Origin: Bradyrhizobium sp. CB1650
GTDB taxonomy: Bacteria > Pseudomonadota > Alphaproteobacteria > Rhizobiales > Xanthobacteraceae
Assembly (NCBI RefSeq): GCF_029761915.1
Contig: NZ_CP121695.1
Coordinates: forward strand, 5,361,501-5,425,500
Direction: 5' to 3'
Length of the DNA stretch: 64,000 nt
The notes below the pieces were generated by a model. The model was not told where the DNA came from, ran no database searches, and worked only from the letters and a program-made list of their open reading frames with translations. The position numbers were made by a program, and so were the translations under genes. Below are positions 35,194 to 43,411 of the stretch, piece after piece. Every line of letters starts with the position of its first letter. Positions within the stretch are counted from its first letter, which is position 1.

Positions 35194-37005
35194 GTGGCGC
35201 CGCCGCTGATCCAACTGAAGGACATCAGGCTCACCTTTGGCGGGACGCCGCTTCTGACCGGTGTCGAGCTCAACGTCGCGCCAAGCGAGCGCGTCTGCCT
35301 GATCGGGCGCAACGGCTCCGGCAAGTCGACGCTGCTGAAGATTGCAGCCGGCCTCGTCGAGGCCGACGCCGGCACGCGCTTCGTGCAGCCGGGCGCGACG
35401 GTTCGCTATCTGCCGCAGGAGCCGGATTTCGGCGACCACAAGACCACCCTTGCTTACGTCGAGGCCGGGCTCGCGCCCGGCGACGACCAGCACCAGGCGC
35501 GCTATCTGCTGGAGCAGCTCGGGCTGACCGGCGACGAAAATCCCGCAAATCTCTCCGGCGGCGAGGCGCGGCGCGCGGCGCTGGCGCGGGTGCTGGCCCC
35601 CTCGCCCGACATTTTGCTTTTGGACGAGCCGACCAACCATCTCGACCTCACCACCATCGAATGGCTGGAGAAGGAGCTCGACAGCCGCCGCAGTGCGCTG
35701 GTCTTGATCAGCCATGACCGCCGCTTCCTCGGCAATCTCTCGCGCTCCACCGCCTGGCTCGACCGCGGCAAGATCAAGCAGATCGATCGCGGCTTTGCGT
35801 CGTTCGAGAGCTGGCGCGACGAGGTGCTCGCGGAAGAGGAGCGCGACCAGCACAAGCTCGACCGCAAGATCGTCGACGAGGAACATTGGCTGCGCCACGG
35901 CGTCTCCGGCCGGCGCAAGCGCAACGTCAAGCGGCTCGCCAATCTGCACGCACTGCGGGCGCAGCGGCGCAACTATCGCGGCACCGCCGGCAGCGCCAAT
36001 CTCGCGGCCGCGGAAGCGGAACAGTCGGGCAAGCTGGTGATCGAGGCGAAGGGCATCAGCAAGGCCTATGGCGAGCGCCAGATCGTCGAGAATTTCTCTA
36101 CCCGCATCCAGCGCGGCGACCGGCTCGGCATCGTCGGGCCGAACGGCGCCGGCAAGACCACGCTGGTCAATCTGCTCACCGGTGGCACGCAGCCCGAGTC
36201 TGGCATCGTGCGGCTAGGGGCCAATCTGGAGATGGCGACCCTCGACCAGCACCGCGAAAGTCTCGATCCCAAATCGACGCTGGCCGAGGCCCTGACCGGC
36301 GGCCGCGGCGACCACGTCATGGTGGGCGGCAAGCCGAAGCATGTCGTCGGCTACATGAAGGACTTTCTGTTTGCCCAGGAGCAGCGCGGCACGCCGCTCG
36401 AGGTGCTCTCCGGCGGCGAACGCGGCCGGCTGATGCTGGCGCGCGCGCTGGCCAAGCCCTCGAACCTGCTGGTGCTGGACGAGCCGACCAACGATCTCGA
36501 TCTCGAAACGCTCGACGTGCTCGAAGAGATGCTCGGCGACTACGAGGGCACGGTGATCCTGATCAGCCATGACCGCGACTTCCTCGACCGCGTCGTCACC
36601 TCGGTGATCGCGCCCGAGGGCAACGGCAAATGGATCGAATATGCCGGCGGCTACAGCGACATGCTGGCGCAGCGCGGTGCCGACCTGAAGCGCGAGGCGA
36701 CCAAGGCACAGCCTGCTGCGGAGAAGAAGGACGACAGGCCGGCCGCTCCGGCGTCGGCGCCAAAGCGGCGCTTGAGCTTCAACGAGAAGCACGCTCTCGA
36801 AACCTTGCCCAAGAAGATCGAGACGCTTCACGCCGACATTGCAAAGCTGCAGCGCGTGCTCGATGATCCCGGCCTCTACGCCAGGGATCGCAGGACATTT
36901 GACGATACCTCCGCCGCCATCGCCAAGGCGCATGAGGAACTGTCCGCTGCCGAAGACCGATGGCTGGAACTGGAAATGCTCCGCGAAGAGATTGAACAGG
37001 CTTAG
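35194..37005 (+). CDS. uup: ABC-F ATPase, Uup type
   Basis: 603-residue soluble ABC-F protein with two nucleotide-binding domains. NBD1 has GRNGSGKST (about 34-42), NLSGGEARRAALARVL and LLLDEPTNHLDL; NBD2 has GPNGAGKTT, VLSGGERGRLMLARAL and LVLDEPTNDLDLETL. The C-terminal ~75 residues form the Uup coiled coil (ALETLPKKIETLHADIAKLQ). Such proteins act on ribosomes or branched DNA, not as membrane transporters. The start is a GTG with GAGGG upstream, two bases after the DUF188 stop. Confidence 0.93.
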   Translation: MAPPLIQLKDIRLTFGGTPLLTGVELNVAPSERVCLIGRNGSGKSTLLKIAAGLVEADAGTRFVQPGATVRYLPQEPDFGDHKTTLAYVEAGLAPGDDQHQARYLLEQLGLTGDENPANLSGGEARRAALARVLAPSPDILLLDEPTNHLDLTTIEWLEKELDSRRSALVLISHDRRFLGNLSRSTAWLDRGKIKQIDRGFASFESWRDEVLAEEERDQHKLDRKIVDEEHWLRHGVSGRRKRNVKRLANLHALRAQRRNYRGTAGSANLAAAEAEQSGKLVIEAKGISKAYGERQIVENFSTRIQRGDRLGIVGPNGAGKTTLVNLLTGGTQPESGIVRLGANLEMATLDQHRESLDPKSTLAEALTGGRGDHVMVGGKPKHVVGYMKDFLFAQEQRGTPLEVLSGGERGRLMLARALAKPSNLLVLDEPTNDLDLETLDVLEEMLGDYEGTVILISHDRDFLDRVVTSVIAPEGNGKWIEYAGGYSDMLAQRGADLKREATKAQPAAEKKDDRPAAPASAPKRRLSFNEKHALETLPKKIETLHADIAKLQRVLDDPGLYARDRRTFDDTSAAIAKAHEELSAAEDRWLELEMLREEIEQA

Positions 37006-37053
37006 CGCGTATTCCGCAAAAGTGGGCACCGGGTTTGCGATCGGAATACGCGC
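37005..37053. repeat. 12-bp-arm inverted repeat after uup
   Basis: GCGCGTATTCCG (37005-37016) and CGGAATACGCGC (37042-37053) flank a loop containing CAAAAGTGGGCACCGGGTTT. The loop wording is a common dispersed element in this genus; it fills the gap between uup and the next gene. It begins at the last base of the uup stop codon. Confidence 0.7.
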
Positions 37054-37069
37054 CAACTAAGGGACTTCC

Positions 37070-38149
37070 ATGACAACTCCCCTCGCCGCCAAGATCGCCC
37101 GTGAATATGGCACGCCCTGTGCCGTCATCGACATGGACAAGGTCGAGCGCAACATCGCGCGGATCCAGAAGGCCTGCGACGACGCCGGTATCGCCAACCG
37201 CCCGCACATCAAGACGCACAAGAACCCGACGCTCGCCAAGATGCAGATTGCGGCGGGCGCCAAGGGCATCACCTGCCAGAAGCTCGGCGAGGCCGAGATC
37301 ATGGCCAATGCCGGCATCGACAACATCCTGATCAGCTACAATCTGCTCGGCGAAGAGAAGATGGCGCGGCTGGGCGCGCTGCAAGCCAAGGCCAACATGA
37401 CGGTCGCCGCCGACAATGCGACCGTCATCGCCGGCCTGCCCAAGGCGGCCGCCGCCTCCGGCCGTCCGCTCTCGGTCGTGGTCGAATGCGATACGGGGCG
37501 CAAGCGCGCCGGCGTCGAGACGCCGGCCGAGGCGGTCGCGCTGGCGCGCGAGATCGCGGCGTCGAAGGGCCTGCATTTCGCCGGCTTCATGCTCTATCCG
37601 ACCGAGACCGGCTGGGCCGAAGCGCAAAAATTCTACGATGAGGCGCTGGCGGGCGTGCGCGCGCACGGGCTGGAGGCCACGATCGTGTCGACCGGCGGCA
37701 CGCCCAACCTCGTCAATCTCGGCAAGCTCAAGGGTGGCACCGAGCATCGCTTCGGCACCTACATCTATAACGACCGCATGCAGGTCGCGGCCGGCTCCGC
37801 CACCTGGGACGACTGCGCGCTGCACATCTATTCGACGGTCGTCAGCCGCGCCGCGCCCGAGCGCGGCATCCTCGACGCCGGTTCGAAGACGCTGACCACC
37901 GACACCGGCGGCCTCGACGGCCACGGTCTCATTCTCGAGCACCCCGAGGCCAAGATCGCACGCTTTGCCGAAGAGCACGGCTTCCTCGATCTCTCGCGCA
38001 GCAACACCCGCCCCAATGTCGGCGACGTCGTGCGCATCGTGCCCAATCACGTCTGCGTCGTCGTCAACATGATGGACGAGGTAGTGATGGTGCGCGGCGA
38101 GGAGATCATCGGCGCACTGCCGGTGGCGGCAAGAGGCAAGCTGCGCTAG
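37070..38149 (+). CDS. D-threonine aldolase-like PLP enzyme (DSD1 family)
   Basis: 359-residue fold-type III PLP enzyme. TPCAVIDMDKVERNIARIQ opens the alanine-racemase-like barrel. The PLP lysine lies in RPHIKTHKNP (about residues 43-52), and the C-terminal domain carries the metal-binding His and Cys in PNHVCVVVNM. Members cleave D-threonine or related beta-hydroxy-D-amino acids to glycine and an aldehyde, or dehydrate D-serine. Its stop overlaps the convergent LysR stop by four bases. Confidence 0.88.
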   Translation: MTTPLAAKIAREYGTPCAVIDMDKVERNIARIQKACDDAGIANRPHIKTHKNPTLAKMQIAAGAKGITCQKLGEAEIMANAGIDNILISYNLLGEEKMARLGALQAKANMTVAADNATVIAGLPKAAAASGRPLSVVVECDTGRKRAGVETPAEAVALAREIAASKGLHFAGFMLYPTETGWAEAQKFYDEALAGVRAHGLEATIVSTGGTPNLVNLGKLKGGTEHRFGTYIYNDRMQVAAGSATWDDCALHIYSTVVSRAAPERGILDAGSKTLTTDTGGLDGHGLILEHPEAKIARFAEEHGFLDLSRSNTRPNVGDVVRIVPNHVCVVVNMMDEVVMVRGEEIIGALPVAARGKLR

Positions 38150-39048
38150 GCGCCGATCAGCGCCTGCAGTTCGCGGTCCAACTCGTCGCGAAAGAGCTTG
38201 ATCGGGCGTGCCAGCCGACCGGCGGGCGGGCGATGCACGATCCATGCACGTACCGCGGGATTGAAATCGCGCGCCTTGACCGGCTTGAGCTTGTCGCGAA
38301 ACGCGCTCCGCTTCAATGCAATCGGCGTCACCAGGCCGACACCGAGGCCGCGCGCGACCAGGGACAGGCGAAGCTCGCTGTCGAGCGCCTCCACGGCAAC
38401 GGCGAACGGCAGATGCTCGGCATCGAACCGGCGCTTGAGCGTGTCGCGAAAGCCGCAGCCGTCCTGATTGATCACCCATGACAACTGCGACAGGCGCTCG
38501 AGATCAACGATGCGCGGGATCTTCATGCCGCGCGCAACGACGAACACGACCGGCTGCGCGCCGAGATCGTCGGCGACGAGATCGGCGGGCGGCACTGCGC
38601 CGTCGGGCAGGCAGACCGCGGCAGCATCGAGCTCGTTCCGACAAACCCGCTCGACCTGGTTGGGCGACCAGCCCGAGACGACGCGGACGCTGAGCGCCGG
38701 AAATTCGGCGCGCACGGCATCGAGCGGCGCAGTCAGCCCGGCCTCGGAGAGAAATGGCGTGAGGCCAAGCCTGAACTCGCCGCGCACCACGCCGTCATTG
38801 GCGACACCCGACTTGAGATCGTCCAGCATCCGGAGCAGACGCCGGCCCTGCTCATAGGCCTCATGGCCTGCGGCCGTCGGCTTCAGCGGCTTCGAGAGCC
38901 GGTCCAGGAGCTGCGCACCCAGCATCTCCTCGAGATTCTGGATGCGCCGTGTCACGCCGGGCTGGGTGAGGTTGAGGCGCACGGAGGCCGCAACGATCGA
39001 TCCGGTCTCGACCACCGCGACGAAGGCGACTAGGTCATGGGTATTCAT
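38146..39048 (-). CDS. LysR-family transcriptional regulator
   Basis: 300 residues. The winged helix NTHDLVAFVAVVETGSIVAA / LNLTQPGVTRRIQNLEEMLG occupies about 1-62, and the effector domain about 90-290. It is divergent from the MFS gene at 39142 with 93 bp between starts, so that exporter is the likely target. Its 3' end overlaps the D-threonine aldolase gene tail to tail. Confidence 0.92.
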   Translation of the reverse strand: MNTHDLVAFVAVVETGSIVAASVRLNLTQPGVTRRIQNLEEMLGAQLLDRLSKPLKPTAAGHEAYEQGRRLLRMLDDLKSGVANDGVVRGEFRLGLTPFLSEAGLTAPLDAVRAEFPALSVRVVSGWSPNQVERVCRNELDAAAVCLPDGAVPPADLVADDLGAQPVVFVVARGMKIPRIVDLERLSQLSWVINQDGCGFRDTLKRRFDAEHLPFAVAVEALDSELRLSLVARGLGVGLVTPIALKRSAFRDKLKPVKARDFNPAVRAWIVHRPPAGRLARPIKLFRDELDRELQALIGA

Positions 39049-39141
39049 AACTAACTCGCATATTCTTTATAGGCTTATTTGAATTGTAGCATATTAGCAG
39101 ACCCGCTTAAAGGGACCCGCGTCACAGCCCCGCGAGGTCCC
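39049..39141. promoter_or_regulatory. AT-rich divergent control region of the LysR/MFS pair
   Basis: The 93 bp contain an AT-rich block (ATATTCTTTATAGGC and GCATATTAGC) strikingly different from the GC-rich surroundings. ATAT(T) and GCATATT are loosely inverted around about 25 bp, compatible with a LysR-type T-N11-A box and divergent promoters. Inferred from position and composition. Confidence 0.4.
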
Positions 39142-40359
39142 ATGACCATTTCCGAAACCACCAAGCTTGCGTCTCCGAAGCAGCTTGCCGAGCGATCCCT
39201 GATCTGGCTCGGCGCCGTCACCACTGGCGTCGTCGTCACCAATCTGTTTGCGCCGCAGATTTTGGTCGGCCTGATCGGCCGGTCGCTGGCCATGACCGCC
39301 TGGCAGGCGGGCCTGGTCAGCACGTTGACGCTGCTCGGCTACGCGCTCGGCCTCTTGCTGCTCGTGCCACTCGTCGATCTCATCGAGAACCGCCGCCTGA
39401 TCCTGCGGACACTCGGCTGCGCCATCCTGGCGGCGCTAGCGACGGCACTCGCGCCGACGCCGTCGCTCCTGCTGCTTGCCACCTTTGTCCTCGGCGCCTC
39501 CTGCGCGGCGATCCAGATGATGGTTCCGCTCGTGGCATCCATGGTGGCACCCGCACGTCGCGGCCAGGCCATCGGCGAGGTGATGAGCGGATTGATGATC
39601 GGCATCCTGCTGTCGCGGCCCGCAGCGAGCCTGATCGCCGATCTCTGGAACTGGCGCGCCTACTATCTCGTCTCGGCCATCCTGATGGCGCTCCTCCTCG
39701 GCGCGCTCGGCCGTTATCTGCCGACGCTTCAACCGGCGGCCGGTGCGAGCTACGGCAAATTGCTGCGTTCCTTCCCAAGGCTGCTGCGGGAAGAGCCCGT
39801 GCTGCGCGTGCGGGCCTGGACCGCGGCCCTCGTCATGGCGTCCTTCACCGCTTTCTGGGCCGCGGTCGCGCTGCGGCTGCCGGACGCGCCGTTTGTCCTC
39901 GACGCCAAGGGAATTGCGGCTTTCGCGCTGATCGGCGTGGCCGGCGCCGCAGCGACACCGCTGGCCGGCCGCTGGGGCGACAGGGGCTGGGCACGCCCGA
40001 TGCTTCTTGCGGCTCATCTGCTCATCATCGGCTCGCTCGTGCTCTGTGCCTTGGCCGGTGTGATGGAATCGCGCATGGCCGCCCTGATTGTGCTGAGCCT
40101 AGGCACGATCCTGCTCGACGTCGGCATCACCACCGACCAGACGTTGGGCCGCCGCGCCATCAACCTGCTGCGTCCCGAAGCGCGTGGCCGCATCAACGGC
40201 CTGTTCGTTGCGCTGTTCTTCATCGGCGGTGGCGTCGGCGCTGCCGCGGCATCGCTGGCCTGGACTTACGGCGGCTGGACGATGGTCTGTGCCGTCGCGG
40301 CGGGTTTTGGCGTGCTCGGTCTCGTTACGGATCTCGTCACGAGGACGGGAACGTCATGA
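39142..40359 (+). CDS. MFS transporter (DHA1-like), paralogue of the 18.8 kb exporter
   Basis: 405-residue inner-membrane facilitator with about twelve helices. TGVVVTNLFAPQILVGLI, the loop LVDLIENRRLILRTL and the central LSRPAASLIADLWNWRAYYL all align with the transporter at 18782. The ATG at 39142 follows GAGG; the frame extends upstream to 39079 without conserved residues. Its 3' end overlaps the convergent flavoprotein gene by six bases. Confidence 0.87.
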   Translation: MTISETTKLASPKQLAERSLIWLGAVTTGVVVTNLFAPQILVGLIGRSLAMTAWQAGLVSTLTLLGYALGLLLLVPLVDLIENRRLILRTLGCAILAALATALAPTPSLLLLATFVLGASCAAIQMMVPLVASMVAPARRGQAIGEVMSGLMIGILLSRPAASLIADLWNWRAYYLVSAILMALLLGALGRYLPTLQPAAGASYGKLLRSFPRLLREEPVLRVRAWTAALVMASFTAFWAAVALRLPDAPFVLDAKGIAAFALIGVAGAAATPLAGRWGDRGWARPMLLAAHLLIIGSLVLCALAGVMESRMAALIVLSLGTILLDVGITTDQTLGRRAINLLRPEARGRINGLFVALFFIGGGVGAAAASLAWTYGGWTMVCAVAAGFGVLGLVTDLVTRTGTS

Positions 40360-41607
40360 TCGGGGTGATCGGGATGATGATTGCGCGAGCCATCGCAACA
40401 CGCCCCTGCCCGCGGCAGCACCCGTCGCAAACGATGCCTGCAGCAGATAGCCGCCGGTGGGCGCTTCCCAGTCCAGCATCTCACCGGCAGCGAACACGCC
40501 CGGCAGCTTGCGGATCATGAAGTCCGGGTCGATCTCATCGAAGGCGATGCCACCGGCACTCGAGATCGCGCGCGCGATCGGCGCAACGCCGCTGAGCCTG
40601 ATTGTCACGGCGTTGACGAGCTCCGCCAGTCGCTCAGCCGGCATTGCCGATAATGATACGCCTAGCCCGATCGCCGCTTCCTGCAACAATCCGAGCGCAA
40701 CAGGCGAAAGCTGCACGGCTTTGCGCAGAAAATTGGAGAACGACTGTTTTCCGCGCGACGCCGACAGACGCCTGACCAGCTCGGCACGATCGAGGTCAGG
40801 CCGCAAGGCGACCTTGAGAGCAGTCTCGCCTCGCGCCGCGATCGCCTCGCGCAGTTCGGCCGACAGCGCGTAGACCGCGCCGCCTTCGATGCCGGTCCGC
40901 GTGACGATGGCCTCGCCGCGCACGCGGTGCGGGCCGAAGCTCAGGCCGATGCCCTTGAGCGGCTGGCCTTCGAAGCGCGTGCGGAAGACATCGGACCAGG
41001 CGATGGTGAAGCCGCAATTCGCGGGCCGCAGTGGGGCAATCGCGACGCCCTTGCCGGCCAGGATTGTCGTCCAGCCGCCGTCGGAGCCAAGCCGGGGCCA
41101 GCTTGCGCCGCCGAGTGCCAGCACGGTGACGTTGGCTGCAACAGCGGACGTGCCGCCGTGTGTCTGAAGCAGCAGCCTGCCCTCGTGGTCCCAACCGGTC
41201 CAACGATGGCGAAAGGCAAAGCGCACACCGCCGGCATCGAGCCGCCGCAGCCAGGCGCGCAGCAACGGCGATGCCTTGAACGCCTTTGGAAAGACGCGGC
41301 CGCTCGACCCGACGAAGGTCGGCTCACCCAAGCGTTCGCACCAGGCGCGCAACGCATCCGGCGGGAACGCATCGATCGCAGCTTGCAGGTTCGGCGCCGC
41401 CTCGCGGTAGCGCGCCATGAACTGCGGCAGCGGCTCGCTGTGCGTGAGGTTGAGCCCACCGCGGCCGGCCATCAGGAATTTGCGGCCCGCAGACGGCATC
41501 GCATCATAGACGGTGACGCGGGCACCGCCCTGCGCCAGCACCTCAGCCGCCATCAGCCCGGCGGGACCGGCGCCGATGATTGCGACGTGGTTTTCGGTTG
41601 AGGTCAT
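40354..41607 (-). CDS. HI0933-like FAD-dependent oxidoreductase (TIGR03862 type)
   Basis: 417-residue flavoprotein. The N-terminal Rossmann motif VAIIGAGPAGLMAAEVLAQG is at 8-27. GRKFLMAGRGGLNLTHSEP (about 45-63) is the HI0933-family hallmark, and VFAAGEMLDWEAPTGGYLLQ the C-terminal FAD segment. The function of the family is unknown; it may reduce a small molecule or be structural. A single-gene unit, tail to tail with the MFS gene. Confidence 0.9.
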   Translation of the reverse strand: MTSTENHVAIIGAGPAGLMAAEVLAQGGARVTVYDAMPSAGRKFLMAGRGGLNLTHSEPLPQFMARYREAAPNLQAAIDAFPPDALRAWCERLGEPTFVGSSGRVFPKAFKASPLLRAWLRRLDAGGVRFAFRHRWTGWDHEGRLLLQTHGGTSAVAANVTVLALGGASWPRLGSDGGWTTILAGKGVAIAPLRPANCGFTIAWSDVFRTRFEGQPLKGIGLSFGPHRVRGEAIVTRTGIEGGAVYALSAELREAIAARGETALKVALRPDLDRAELVRRLSASRGKQSFSNFLRKAVQLSPVALGLLQEAAIGLGVSLSAMPAERLAELVNAVTIRLSGVAPIARAISSAGGIAFDEIDPDFMIRKLPGVFAAGEMLDWEAPTGGYLLQASFATGAAAGRGVLRWLAQSSSRSPRS

Positions 41608-41647
41608 GGCGGGAGTTTAGACGATGCTTGAGGCGGCAGAACAGGTC

Positions 41648-41735
41648 GCCATGCCCGGGTCTGTCCCGGGCATCCACGAGACGCCGCGGATATGGTGCCG
41701 AAGACGTGGATGGCCGGGACAAGCCCGGCCATGAC
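41648..41735. repeat. CATGCCCGGG...ATGAC palindromic repeat
   Basis: Left arm CATGCCCGGGTCTGTCCCGG, right arm GGGACAAGCCCGGCCATGAC, with an ATCCACGAG / GACGTGGAT inner pair. A partial second element (GCGCGAGCCCGGAATGAC) ends at about 41780, right before the SDR stop. Confidence 0.8.
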
Positions 41736-41784
41736 GAAGACTCCAGGGCGCGCCCGCTTGGGCGCGAGCCCGGAATGACGGTGG

Positions 41785-42702
41785 TTAGAGCTTAATTCCA
41801 GCGCGCGCCGCCGCCTGCGCCACGTATTTCTGCGTCTGCTCGAACGCGCCCGCGAGCGCCTTGGCCTTCGACATGTCGCTGATGTCAGCGAAACGAGCAG
41901 CAACCGCGTCCGGAGTCCATTCGGATTCCGGCAGGTTGATGCCCTCGCTTTCCAAAATCTTGATCACCGCGAAAGAGCCGGCGCCGGCGCCCATGATGGT
42001 GCGGGTGGGCGCATCCTCGCTGAGGAGATATTCGACCGCCGGCGTGATCGCGTTCGGCTTCATCAGTTGCAACGCCTGGGGCGGCAACAGCTCCTCGGTC
42101 ATACGGGTGGCGGCCGTCGGCGAGACGATGTTGACGCGGATATCGTTCTTGCGGCCCTCCTCGGCGAGCACGTTCATCAGGCCGACCATGCCCGACTTAG
42201 CCGCGCCGTAGTTGGCCTGGCCGAAATTGCCGTAGAGACCGGACGACGAGGTGGTCAGCACGATGCGACCATAGTTGCGGTCGCGCATGCCGGCCCAGGC
42301 CGCCTTGCAGCAGTAGAAGGTGCCGACCAGATGCACGTCGAGCACCTTCTGGAAATCGGCGACCTCCATCTTGCCGAACGACTTGTCGCGCAGGATGCCG
42401 GCGTTGGCGCACATGAGGTCGACGCTGCCCCATTCCTCGGTGGCGCGCTCGACCATGGCGGTGACCTGCTCGAAATTGGACACATCGGCGCCGTCGGCCA
42501 TCGCGGTGCCGCCGGCCTTGCGGATCTCCTCGACCACGGCTTCCGCCGGCGAGAGCGAACCGCCGGTGCCGTCGCGCGCGCCGCCGAAATCGTTGACCAC
42601 GACCTTGGCGCCACGGCTCGCCAGCCCCAGCGCATGCGCCCGCCCCAGACCATTGCCCGCGCCCGTGACGATGGCGACGCGTCCGTCAAACCTGATTGCC
42701 AT
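41785..42702 (-). CDS. SDR-family 3-hydroxyacyl-CoA dehydrogenase-like enzyme
   Basis: 305-residue short-chain dehydrogenase of the multifunctional-enzyme-type-2-like group. The cofactor loop is VTGAGNGLGRAHALGLASRG (about 11-30), then VVNDFGGARDGTGGS, CANAGILRD, the catalytic Ser in TTSSSGLYGN, and YGAAKSGMV with Tyr and Lys. A C-terminal extension of about 60 residues follows. The ATG at 42702 is chosen because conserved sequence starts there; the open frame upstream runs through a palindromic repeat. It closes the branched-chain/acyl-CoA cluster on this strand. Confidence 0.88.
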   Translation of the reverse strand: MAIRFDGRVAIVTGAGNGLGRAHALGLASRGAKVVVNDFGGARDGTGGSLSPAEAVVEEIRKAGGTAMADGADVSNFEQVTAMVERATEEWGSVDLMCANAGILRDKSFGKMEVADFQKVLDVHLVGTFYCCKAAWAGMRDRNYGRIVLTTSSSGLYGNFGQANYGAAKSGMVGLMNVLAEEGRKNDIRVNIVSPTAATRMTEELLPPQALQLMKPNAITPAVEYLLSEDAPTRTIMGAGAGSFAVIKILESEGINLPESEWTPDAVAARFADISDMSKAKALAGAFEQTQKYVAQAAARAGIKL

Positions 42703-42728
42703 GAGTGAAGTCCTGTTCTTCCCTTTCC

Positions 42729-42860
42729 TTCTCCCCTTGTGGGAGAAGGTGGCGCGAAGCGCCGGATGAGGGGTCTCTCTCCACAGATGCGCTCGCGGAG
42801 AGAGACCCCTCACCCGCCTCGCGCTCCGCGAGGGACCCTCTCCCACAAGGGGAGAGGGTC
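42729..42860. repeat. CTCCCCTTGTGGGAG...CTCCCACAAGGGGAG palindromic repeat
   Basis: Long inverted repeat: TTCTCCCCTTGTGGGAGAAG at the left, CTCTCCCACAAGGGGAGAGG at the right, with inner AGGGGTCTCTCTCC / GGAGAGAGACCCCT arms. The element is widespread in this genus. It lies between the SDR and MaoC genes. Confidence 0.85.
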
Positions 42861-42894
42861 CGAGCGCATCGATCGGAGAGCTTTTGAGCAGCGA

Positions 42895-42924
42895 TGGATT
42901 GCCGGGTCAAGCCCGGCAATGACG
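42895..42924. repeat. Half-length GGATTGCCGGGTC...ATGAC palindrome
   Basis: TTGCCGGGTCAAGCCCGGCAATGAC is a compact hairpin whose right end matches the CAATGAC ends of the larger elements. It lies eight bases downstream of the MaoC stop and could terminate that transcript. Confidence 0.6.
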
Positions 42925-42931
42925 AGGACAT

Positions 42932-43411
42932 CTAGCCGAAATAGATCAACCCGAGCCACTCGGCGACCAGCGCCGGCTTGTCCTCGCCTTCGATCTCCAC
43001 CGTGACATTGGTGCGGGACTGCAATTCGTTGGGCTTGCGCAGCTTGGCCTCGGCCAGCACGAAACGGCCGCGGACGCGCTTTCCGGCGCGAACCGGCGAG
43101 ATGAAGCGCAGCTTGTCGAACCCGTAGTTCACACCCATCGTGGTACCGGCAATGACTGGCATCACCTCGTAGGACATGATCGACAACAGCGACATCGTCA
43201 GGAAGCCGTGTGCGATGGTGGTGCCGAACGCGGTCTCTTTCTTCGCGCGCTCGGGATCGACGTGGATGAACTGGTGATCCTCGATCACGTCGGCATAGGT
43301 GTTGATGCGGGGCTGGTCGATCAGGTGCCACGACGACACGCCGACCTCCTTGCCGACCAGGGCCTGATAGGCCTGAAGCGTGATCGGCGGCTTCTTCCAG
43401 ACTTCGTTCAC
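42932..43411 (-). CDS. MaoC-family (R)-enoyl-CoA hydratase-like protein
   Basis: 159-residue hot-dog protein. WHLIDQPRINTYADVIEDHQFIHVDPERA (about 28-56) holds the catalytic Asp and His of the hydratase-2 motif, and TTIAHGFLTMSLLS follows. It likely hydrates 2-enoyl-CoA. The start is a GTG placed immediately after the acyl-CoA synthetase stop (no gap), indicating coupled translation. Confidence 0.9.
   Translation of the reverse strand: MNEVWKKPPITLQAYQALVGKEVGVSSWHLIDQPRINTYADVIEDHQFIHVDPERAKKETAFGTTIAHGFLTMSLLSIMSYEVMPVIAGTTMGVNYGFDKLRFISPVRAGKRVRGRFVLAEAKLRKPNELQSRTNVTVEIEGEDKPALVAEWLGLIYFG

Noticed and set aside
36779..38479. A 566-codon minus-strand frame
   Set aside because: Antisense to uup and the D-threonine aldolase-like gene, both of which have strong motifs.
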